Positions 5,852-11,187 of a stretch of 11,187 bases of DNA are shown here, piece by piece; position 1 is the stretch's first letter, and each line of letters starts with the position of its first letter. A program made the translations under genes and the position numbers. Source of the DNA: an uncultured Campylobacter sp. (GTDB lineage Bacteria; Campylobacterota; Campylobacteria; Campylobacterales; Campylobacteraceae); assembly GCA_937875715.1 (NCBI GenBank), contig CALEHZ010000079.1, forward strand, positions 1-11,187. The letters are read 5' to 3'. The notes under the pieces were generated by a model that saw only the letters and a program-made list of their open reading frames with translations, had not been told where the DNA came from and made no database searches.

Positions 5852-6097
5852 TTACTTGCCTCTTAGACACATACTAAAACAATTCGAATATCCACTAATT
5901 TTTACCTCAACTTTGCAACTAACTTCACAATCTACTTGTTCGCGTATGCTTTCTTTAGCATAGCAATTTTTTTCTTGTATGCATTTTTCTATTCGCGGTG
6001 CTTCTGTTAATTCGCATATTTGCCGACATTCCCTCGCATTAGCACCAAAGCTTCCAGTACAAAACGCCATAAGCGCAACTAAAGCGATTTTTTTCAT
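5852..6097 (-). CDS. Small secreted Cys-rich protein (81 aa)
   Basis: Unrecognised. Starts at 6097 after AAAAGGAGAAAAAA, the strongest ribosome site of the group. The signal peptide covers about residues 1-19 (MKKIALVALMAFCTGSFGA). The mature part has eight Cys at 24, 28, 39, 45, 57, 61, 73 and 77: C-x3-C-x10-C-x5-C-x11-C-x3-C-x11-C-x3-C, so three C-x3-C pairs. Its middle and C-terminal Cys spacing resembles the broken upstream gene (C-x9-C-x4-C-x10-C-x3-C-x8-C), which argues for duplication and divergence. A 19-bp tandem repeat lies just upstream (6122-6170). Likely disulfide-bonded in the periplasm or secreted. Confidence 0.72.
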   Translation of the reverse strand: MKKIALVALMAFCTGSFGANARECRQICELTEAPRIEKCIQEKNCYAKESIREQVDCEVSCKVEVKISGYSNCFSMCLRGK

Positions 6098-6121
6098 TTT
6101 TTTCTCCTTTTAAGAATTTTT

Positions 6122-6170
6122 GAATTTTCTAAAAAGCTTTGAATTTTCTAAAAAGCTTTGAATTTTCTAA
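6122..6170. repeat. 19-bp tandem repeat
   Basis: Units starting at 6122, 6141 and 6160, each GAATTTTCTAAAAAGCTTT; two are complete and the third is cut at ~11 bases. It lies between the broken Cys-rich gene and the start of the 6097 gene, where copy-number change would alter promoter or leader spacing. Confidence 0.9.
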
Positions 6171-6198
6171 ACTCCAGCAAAGATTTTAGAATTTGCTT

Positions 6199-6424
6199 TC
6201 AATTAGAACCGCAGTCGATTTGAAGCGTTTTATTTACGCACTCATCTCTACATTCTAACTCTTTGGCGGCTTCTTTGATGTTACAATTTTCTGCTACACA
6301 TTTATCAAAATAGTAATTTTGTTTAGGGCAGCTAAAGTGTAAGCGTTGTCCTTCTGTTTATAAGACCGCCGCCAAAGCTCACGCTCACCGCCGCCATAAC
6401 TGCCACTAAAAACATTTTTTTCAT
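6199..6424 (-). pseudogene. Frameshifted small secreted Cys-rich protein gene
   Basis: ATG at 6424 follows AAGGAGAAAA and opens MKKMFLVAVMAAVSVSFGGG, a clear signal peptide. The frame then reads LINRRTTLTL and stops at 6332. Shifting by one base in the region just after position ~6365 opens a Cys-rich tail to 6199: HFSCPKQNYYFDKCVAEN continuing through CNIKEAAKELECRDEC and ending CGSN. Its six Cys have the spacing C-x9-C-x4-C-x10-C-x3-C-x8-C, matching the middle of the next gene downstream. The total length of 226 bases equals 75 codons plus one base, as a single-base indel would give. No homopolymer longer than two lies at the break, so programmed slippage is unlikely. Either a real mutation or a sequencing error is possible. 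It is the first of the four tandem genes after the purN terminator. Confidence 0.7.
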
Positions 6425-6473
6425 TTTTTCTCCTTAAGCTTTATATGTATATCGGCTTTTTTGAATTCTTTAA

Positions 6474-6501
6474 AAGCTTGAATTTTATAAAATTCAAGCT
6501 T
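6474..6501 (-). terminator. 28-bp palindrome ending the purN operon
   Basis: The 16-bp palindrome at 6480-6495 is extended on both sides by AAGCTT, giving a perfect 28-bp palindrome. On the minus strand it lies 68 bases after the purN stop and is followed by TTTT. It probably terminates def-comM-nnrD-purN and insulates the Cys-rich genes. The sequence 6502-6569 holds nothing else I can name. Confidence 0.6.
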
Positions 6502-6569
6502 AATTATAAAAAAGCTCCATAACATTTTTTATCTTATTTTTTTATTTAAAATAATGAAAATCCTTGCTT

Positions 6570-7175
6570 TTAATTGCTCGTAAGCACCTTTATAATAGTC
6601 TTTGGCAAGAGTTTATGCTCTAATTTATGTATTTTTGCTTCCCACTCTTCAAAGCTGCGATTTTTACGCGCGAAGGTCTTTTGAGCGATGATTTTACCGC
6701 CATCAAGCTCGGCACTCACCCAGTGAATGCTGATGCCGCCCACCATCATATCACTCTCAAAGCTCTCTTTTATCGCATGAGCGCCTTTAAAAAGTGGCAA
6801 AATGCTAGGATGAAGATTTATCGCTTTTACGCTTTGGCAAAACTGGGCTCCAAGCACACGCATAAAGCCAGCAAGCACGACTAAATCTACATTTGCGATC
6901 TTTATCGCCCTAATAAGCTCGGCATCAAAGCCATCTCTGCTAGCGTATTTTGTATGCTCGATAATAAGCGTATCAAAGCCAAGCTTTTTAGCACGCTCGA
7001 TGCCAAGTGCATCAGGTTTATTACAAATTAGCAAAGCCACTTCAATTTTCGTGCCTTTAAAGCTCTTGCCATGAAGCTTTTTGATGATGTTTTCCATGTT
7101 TGAACCAGAGCCAGAAAACAAAATTGCGATTTTTTTTGTAATTTTGGCTGAATTTTTTGATTTTTTTACAGACAT
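6570..7175 (-). CDS. purN: Phosphoribosylglycinamide formyltransferase
   Basis: PurN transfers a formyl group from 10-formyl-tetrahydrofolate to glycinamide ribonucleotide, the third step of purine synthesis in the cytoplasm. The 201-residue length fits, with a Lys/Ser-rich 14-residue N-terminal extension before IAILFSGSGSNMENI (16-30), the phosphate-binding loop. The catalytic triad is visible: N120 and H122 in INLHPSILP, and D158 in WVSAELDGGKII. GAHAIKESFE at 131-140 matches the family. The ATG at 7175 overlaps the end of nnrD by 10 bases and is preceded by AAGGGGAATAA, so the genes are cotranscribed and perhaps coupled. It is last in the leftward operon def-comM-nnrD-purN. Confidence 0.96.
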   Translation of the reverse strand: MSVKKSKNSAKITKKIAILFSGSGSNMENIIKKLHGKSFKGTKIEVALLICNKPDALGIERAKKLGFDTLIIEHTKYASRDGFDAELIRAIKIANVDLVVLAGFMRVLGAQFCQSVKAINLHPSILPLFKGAHAIKESFESDMMVGGISIHWVSAELDGGKIIAQKTFARKNRSFEEWEAKIHKLEHKLLPKTIIKVLTSN

Positions 7176-8557
7176 TTTATTCCCCTTATCATATCTTTTG
7201 GTGTGTAGCTATAATCGTTTTTATGGTATTTTCTAGCGATTTTTGCTTGTGCTAGCGAGCCGCAAATCGCAGCTTTTAGTGGCTCGTAGCCCTGCGCTAA
7301 AAGTGCTAAAATAATGCCAGATAAAGCGTCCCCACTTCCGCCTTTTGCTAGTTTTGCGCTACCTTTATCATTTATATAAAGCACGCCAGAGTTCGCAATA
7401 ATCGCATTTGCGCCCTTTACTAGCAAAGTGCTAGAAAATTCAAGGCTGAATTTTCTAGCTAATTCCATTTTATTTTCGCAGACTTCTTTTAAGTCATATT
7501 CGCCGATTTCAGCGATTTTTAAAAGACTTTGAAATTCCTTTGGGTGTGGCGTAAGAACAGCATTTTTGCGCTTAGCAAATTCTAGAACTCTCTCATTATA
7601 AAACATATCCGCATCCACTATATAAGCGCAATTTACCCCCAAAATCTCATCTATTTGAAGCTTTGTGCTGCCTTGCCCCATGCCAAGAGAGATAGCATCA
7701 GCGCCTTTAAAGCTCGTTTTATTCATAATTTCATAGCTAAATTTTTTGGAATTCCCAACAGCACTTACCTTGCCAGCGCCCATGTTTAAAGCACTAAGAG
7801 CGCAAATCTGCCCAGCGCCTTTCATCTCCCCAACTGCCACAAAAGCATGTCCAAAGCTACCTTTATTCACATTTTGCTTTTTTCTAAACGGCAAAGACAA
7901 ATCGCTCATTTCAAGCAAAAAATCGCTTTGTCTCTCGCCACAAAATACGCTAGAACTAAGCCCCAAATCAGCACAAATCACCTTGCCCACAAAATCTTTG
8001 GCAAAGTCGCTAAAAAGTGCTAGTTTTAAAGCACCCATTGTTACGCTATAATCGCATTTTAGCGCCACAGGGAGTGGAATTCCACGCTTATCAAGCCCAC
8101 TTGGTATATCCACAGCGATTTTTAAATTTTTTGTTTTATTTAAGAATTCTATAAGTTTGATAATTTCACTACTTAAAGGTCTTGCCAACCCAGAGCCAAA
8201 AATCCCATCAATCACGCATATATCATCATCAATGCTAAAATCAAAATCATCTAAATAGCTAAACTTCACGCCTGATTTTCTAGCAATTCCAGCTTGAATT
8301 TTAGAATTCTCGTTTAAAAACTCACTAGTTAGAATGCCAACGCACTCATAATCCCCACTTAGCCGTCTAAGCACGGCTAATGCATCAGCGCCGTTATTTC
8401 CACCACCACAAAAGGCTAGAATTCTCTTGCCTTTAAAGTGTTTTTTTACGCACTTTGCCACAGCATTACTTGCGTTTTCTTGGAGCACTAGCTCGCTAAG
8501 CCCCATATCCACAGCGTTTTTATCAAATTCGCTTGTTTCTAAAAATACCTTTTTCAT
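7166..8557 (-). CDS. nnrD: Bifunctional NAD(P)H-hydrate epimerase/dehydratase
   Basis: This enzyme repairs damaged NAD(P)H: the N-terminal YjeF_N domain epimerises NAD(P)H hydrates, and the C-terminal ribokinase-like domain dehydrates the S form using ADP or ATP. The 463-residue length fits the fused form. Seen in order: CGGGNNGADALAVLR (50-64), DGIFGSGL (117-124) and DIPSGLD (150-156) of the epimerase; then KGSFGHAFV (232-240), TPHPKEFQSLL (336-346), VKGANAIIA (380-388) and the nucleotide-site motif AKGGSGDALSGI (404-415), which includes the catalytic Asp at about 410. The ATG at 8557 lies 9 bases after the comM stop; its 3' end overlaps purN by 10 bases. A 13-bp hairpin made of repeat-like words lies inside the gene at 7430-7459 without breaking the frame. 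Confidence 0.95.
   Translation of the reverse strand: MKKVFLETSEFDKNAVDMGLSELVLQENASNAVAKCVKKHFKGKRILAFCGGGNNGADALAVLRRLSGDYECVGILTSEFLNENSKIQAGIARKSGVKFSYLDDFDFSIDDDICVIDGIFGSGLARPLSSEIIKLIEFLNKTKNLKIAVDIPSGLDKRGIPLPVALKCDYSVTMGALKLALFSDFAKDFVGKVICADLGLSSSVFCGERQSDFLLEMSDLSLPFRKKQNVNKGSFGHAFVAVGEMKGAGQICALSALNMGAGKVSAVGNSKKFSYEIMNKTSFKGADAISLGMGQGSTKLQIDEILGVNCAYIVDADMFYNERVLEFAKRKNAVLTPHPKEFQSLLKIAEIGEYDLKEVCENKMELARKFSLEFSSTLLVKGANAIIANSGVLYINDKGSAKLAKGGSGDALSGIILALLAQGYEPLKAAICGSLAQAKIARKYHKNDYSYTPKDMIRGIKCL
7430..7459. repeat. Hairpin of repeat-type words inside nnrD
   Basis: Arms 7430-7442 (GCTAGAAAATTCA) and 7447-7459 are perfectly complementary around the 4-base loop AGGC. On the coding strand this encodes ARKFSLEFSS, within the dehydratase domain before VKGANAII. 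The family length around it seems normal, so it looks like in-frame adaptation of repeat words rather than an insertion. Confidence 0.6.
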
Positions 8558-8566
8558 TTACGCCCT

Positions 8567-10093
8567 TTACGCCCTTGCCCTAAAACTAAGCGCCTCAACA
8601 ATATCAGCCTTTTCTATGATTTCATTATCACGCAAATCAGCGATAGTCCGTGCTACTTTTAGCGTTTTATTTATCGCTCTTTGGCTTAGATTATAGCTAG
8701 AAATCGCCCTTTCTAGCGTGTTTTTAGCATCATTTTCACAAGGGCAAAACTGCGCAATCTCGCTCTCATCAAGCTTGCCATTTAGCTCACTTTGCCCACG
8801 CAAAATCTGCGCCTTAAAAGCCGATAAAACATGCTCATTTAGCTCGGCGCTACTTACGCTAGAGGCGTCATCTGCGCTATTTTGGCTCATCAGCACATAA
8901 AGATCAATTCTATCCATTATCGCCCCGCTAATACTAGCTTTGTAGCGTTTTATATCTTTTGGCGAGCAGCTACACACTAGCTCAGGGCTTAGCGCATTAC
9001 CACAAGGACAGGGATTCATCGCACCTACAAAAAGAAATTTCGTCTCATAGCTGATTTTAGAATTCACACGAGAAATATTGATTTTATTGTCTTCTAAGGG
9101 CTCTCTTAAACTCTCTAAGATATTTGAGCCAAAGTGTGGTAACTCATCAAAAAACAAAATTCCACCATTTGCCAAAGCCACTTCGCCGATTTTTGCCATG
9201 GACGACCCACCGCCAAAAATGCTTGATCTCGTGCTTGTGTGATGCGGAGAGCGAAACGGACGAAGTGCGCTAAAATCAGCTTGCGTGCCATTTAAGCTTT
9301 CATAAGCACAGGCTTTTAGCACCTCATCACGACTTTGCGGTGGTAAAATATAGCGAAGGCGCTTAGCGCTCATGCTTTTTCCACATCCTGGCGAGCCTTC
9401 AAAAATGATATTATGAAAGCCACTTGCGCTGATTAAACACGCTCTTTTAGCGCGTTCTTGCCCTTTAATGTCTTTAAAATCAAGTGGGAACTCACAATTT
9501 GGCACATAAATATTATTTGCGATTTTAAAGGTATTTTCAAAAAGTGGATGTTTTGCTGATACCAAACAAGTGTTAGAAAATTCAGCATTTGTAAAAAACA
9601 TAAAAGCCTCTTCTAAGCTTGAAATCGCATAAACTTCAAAGTTTGGGATAGTTGCGGCTTTTAGGGCGATTTCTTTTGGAACTAGAATTCTAGCCTTTTG
9701 AACTTTCGTGCTTAAAAATAAAAGAATTGAAAAAAGCTCGGCGCTACTTTTTACAGCGCCATCAAGTCCTAGTTCGCCAAAGACGAAAAAATCTTCGTTA
9801 AAATGCCTTTTTTGTAGCATTATAAGTAGCGCAATGCCAAGATCAAAATAAGAGCCATCTTTTTTAATAGAACTTGGACTAAGATTGATATTTACACGCA
9901 TTGGGGGAATTTTTGCTTCTTCAATGCTATTACTTAGGACATTTAGCGCTGATTTTACTCGCGTGGTGCTTTCTTTGATACTAGCGCCTGCAAGGCCAAC
10001 GATATCAATAGCTGGTAAGTTTCTGCTTAAACTAGCCTCAATGCTAATTATATGAAGTTCGCCGCTTAAAATTACCGTTTTTAGCGATTTCAT
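8567..10093 (-). CDS. comM: ComM/YifB-family AAA+ ATPase
   Basis: ComM is a hexameric helicase that promotes branch migration of incoming DNA during natural transformation; older annotations call it Mg-chelatase-like. Seen in order (numbering from the GTG at 10096): an N-terminal S5-like/ChlI domain (about 1-170) with the family's VGLAGASIKES and MRVNINLSPSSIKKDGS; Walker A GSPGCGKS at 234-241; Walker B GGILFFDELPHF at 311-322; the family Cys cluster NPCPCGN...CSCS at 361-378; and a C-terminal Mg-chelatase-like helical domain. The length is normal. I prefer the ATG at 10093, which shares a base with the def TGA (TGATG); a GTG three bases earlier would give an overlap of 4. No good ribosome site is near, so translation probably depends on coupling to def. 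Confidence 0.94.
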   Translation of the reverse strand: MKSLKTVILSGELHIISIEASLSRNLPAIDIVGLAGASIKESTTRVKSALNVLSNSIEEAKIPPMRVNINLSPSSIKKDGSYFDLGIALLIMLQKRHFNEDFFVFGELGLDGAVKSSAELFSILLFLSTKVQKARILVPKEIALKAATIPNFEVYAISSLEEAFMFFTNAEFSNTCLVSAKHPLFENTFKIANNIYVPNCEFPLDFKDIKGQERAKRACLISASGFHNIIFEGSPGCGKSMSAKRLRYILPPQSRDEVLKACAYESLNGTQADFSALRPFRSPHHTSTRSSIFGGGSSMAKIGEVALANGGILFFDELPHFGSNILESLREPLEDNKINISRVNSKISYETKFLFVGAMNPCPCGNALSPELVCSCSPKDIKRYKASISGAIMDRIDLYVLMSQNSADDASSVSSAELNEHVLSAFKAQILRGQSELNGKLDESEIAQFCPCENDAKNTLERAISSYNLSQRAINKTLKVARTIADLRDNEIIEKADIVEALSFRARA

Positions 10094-10647
10094 CACACTA
10101 TCGCTTTGCCTTTTTTAAGCGCTTCTTTAAACTCTTTATCAAACTTTTTGCGCTTTGTGTAGCCGATTTTTTCAATGAATAAATGTCCATCTAAGTGGTC
10201 GTATTCGTGCTGGATACAAACAGCTTTTAAGCCATCTGCGCTTAAAGTCTGCTTTTTGCCGTATCTATCAAAATACTCTATTTCAATGAATTCCGCCCTT
10301 TTTACTTCTTCATAAAAGCCTGGCACGCTAAGGCAGCCTTCTTTACACACTTGCTCGCCACTTTTGTTTATGAATTTTGGGTTGATTAGTTCTATTAAAT
10401 CTTCTTTGAATTGCTTTTGAATTTTCTCGCCATCTTCGTCAATTTCGTCAGTTTCACGTGGAATTAACACCAAAAAAATTCGCTTTAAAACATCAACTTG
10501 AACAGCTGAAATTCCAATTCCATTACTATCAATCATAGTATCGTATAAATCATCTAAAAATGCGTGTAAATCAGCATCAAAGCTCTCTACCGGCAAACTT
10601 TTTTTAAATAAATTTGGATTTGGATAAGTTATAATTTTTAAAACCAT
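10093..10647 (-). CDS. def: Peptide deformylase
   Basis: Peptide deformylase removes the N-formyl group from new proteins at the ribosome. The 184-residue length fits. All three motifs are present: GIGISAVQ at 43-50 (usually G-x-G-x-A-A-x-Q, here Ser for the first Ala), EGCLSVPG at 103-110, and QHEYDH at 146-151. Metal ligands are C105, H147 and H151, with catalytic E148 and Q50. It is the first visible gene of the leftward def-comM-nnrD-purN operon. The sequence just before its ATG changes to that of an unrelated gene, so its own promoter and ribosome site, and the neighbouring gene (in many Campylobacter clpP, from memory), are missing. The coding part itself appears intact. Confidence 0.96.
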   Translation of the reverse strand: MVLKIITYPNPNLFKKSLPVESFDADLHAFLDDLYDTMIDSNGIGISAVQVDVLKRIFLVLIPRETDEIDEDGEKIQKQFKEDLIELINPKFINKSGEQVCKEGCLSVPGFYEEVKRAEFIEIEYFDRYGKKQTLSADGLKAVCIQHEYDHLDGHLFIEKIGYTKRKKFDKEFKEALKKGKAIV

Positions 10648-10655
10648 TATTTGCT
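10640..10655. other. Composition break, probable join
   Basis: Within a few bases of the def start codon the sequence switches from A/T-rich Campylobacter-like DNA to a G+C-richer open frame (hand count 99 of 180 bases G+C at 10681-10860). There is no ribosome site or promoter for def, and the frame to the right enters mid-protein. It fits a chimeric contig join or a recent recombination point. Confidence 0.6.
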
Positions 10656-11187
10656 TTCAATTATTTCATATACTATGGCAGCTCTTCCGGGCAGACCTCA
10701 AGGGGGAGATCCTACTCGTATTGCTGCCCAGGTAGTTTCTGGCGTGGGATTTCTTGGTGCCGGTGCAATTATCAGACAGGGATTGAACGTTCGGGGGCTT
10801 ACTTCCGCAGCGGTAATCTGGACAGCGGCTGCAATTGGTCTTTCCTGTGGAATCGGACAATATTTCATTTCATTTGCGACTGTCATTCTTGCAATAATCT
10901 GTCTTGCCATTCTTGAAAAACTTGAATACAGATTGTGTCCAGCAGAAAAATCAAAAAAGTTGATTATTGTCTATGAAAATCATTCGGTGGACATTGAGCT
11001 TGTTCAAAAAGAAATTGCTGACTCCGGTTTGTATAAACGAGATCTGAACATGTCAGAATCTATTGAAAAAGAGCGTATGGAACTTATTTTTTCTGTAAAA
11101 GCACCAGAAGATTTTAATATGGGGCGACTTACAAAACGTCTTATGAAACTTGGAAAAATCATAAAAATTTCTATTTCTGATGATTAG
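10651..11187 (+). CDS. MgtC/SapB-family membrane protein, N-terminally cut
   Basis: This is the C-terminal part of an MgtC/SapB-family inner-membrane protein. The visible part begins SIISYTMA, then has the family signature GDPTRIAAQVVSGVGFLGAGAIIR (split here: 19-31 and 32-42), VRGLTSAAVIWTAAAIGLSCG (48-67, last residue next), a further membrane segment (about 70-90), and a soluble ~85-residue C-terminal domain (about 95-178) of the ACT-like type found in MgtC proteins. The usual N-terminal membrane segments (about 60-80 residues) are missing. The TTG at 10651 is probably an internal Leu, as the frame is open back to 10642. MgtC proteins act in growth at low Mg2+ and in virulence in some species. 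Codon use (GGG, CCG, TCC, CGG) differs from the rest of the window; a spirochaete or Firmicute origin is a guess. The stop is the last base of the window. Confidence 0.75.
   Translation: MLSIISYTMAALPGRPQGGDPTRIAAQVVSGVGFLGAGAIIRQGLNVRGLTSAAVIWTAAAIGLSCGIGQYFISFATVILAIICLAILEKLEYRLCPAEKSKKLIIVYENHSVDIELVQKEIADSGLYKRDLNMSESIEKERMELIFSVKAPEDFNMGRLTKRLMKLGKIIKISISDD

Noticed and set aside
8047..8052. TATAAT inside nnrD on the + strand (also near 7209)
   Set aside because: Antisense to a tight operon with no gene downstream; expected by chance in A/T-rich DNA.

Overview
The window looks like a Campylobacter chromosome segment (low G+C, Campylobacterota). The evidence is a tmRNA gene whose tag reads ANNVKFAPAYAKVA, close to the known Campylobacter jejuni tag; an rnhA gene beside a TPR gene, as in C. 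jejuni; AAGGA-type ribosome sites; and TATAAT promoters without a clear -35 box. The species cannot be named from the sequence. The last ~540 bases differ in composition and carry an N-terminally cut MgtC-family gene, so the right end is probably a foreign or chimeric join.

Layout, left to right. Positions 2-532 hold the 3' part of a YedE/YeeE-type transporter. A leftward group follows (726-2659): a TPR protein with a zinc-ribbon tail, RNase HI, a 58-residue exported peptide, and a small Cys-rich secreted protein. A divergent intergenic region separates it from a rightward HlyC/CorC-family membrane protein (2925-4235). Then come a repeat-rich stretch, the tmRNA gene ssrA (4524-4884), and a 340-base stretch holding what may be a decayed gene. 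Positions 5226-6424 hold four tandem leftward genes for small secreted Cys-rich proteins, one of them frameshifted. The right side is a tightly packed leftward housekeeping operon, def-comM-nnrD-purN (10647 to 6570), with overlapping or nearly touching genes. It ends in a 28-base palindrome that resembles a terminator.

Two features stand out. The first is a family of five secreted peptides of 71-88 residues (one broken). They share a start context and a signal peptide but have divergent Cys-rich mature parts, often with C-x3-C pairs. I do not recognise the family. The second is a dispersed 16-18 bp palindrome, (T)GAATTTTATAAAATTC(A), and its variants, which fills nearly every intergenic gap. 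Three times it flanks a conserved GCCGCAGT core, which suggests a composite mobile or structured repeat. Each palindrome also contains two RAATTY hexamers, the methylation motif linked to DNA uptake in C. jejuni.

The core genes serve protein maturation (def), transformation (comM), metabolite repair (nnrD), purine synthesis (purN), RNA-DNA hybrid removal (rnhA) and ribosome rescue (ssrA). All identifications are from reading motifs; no database search was run.
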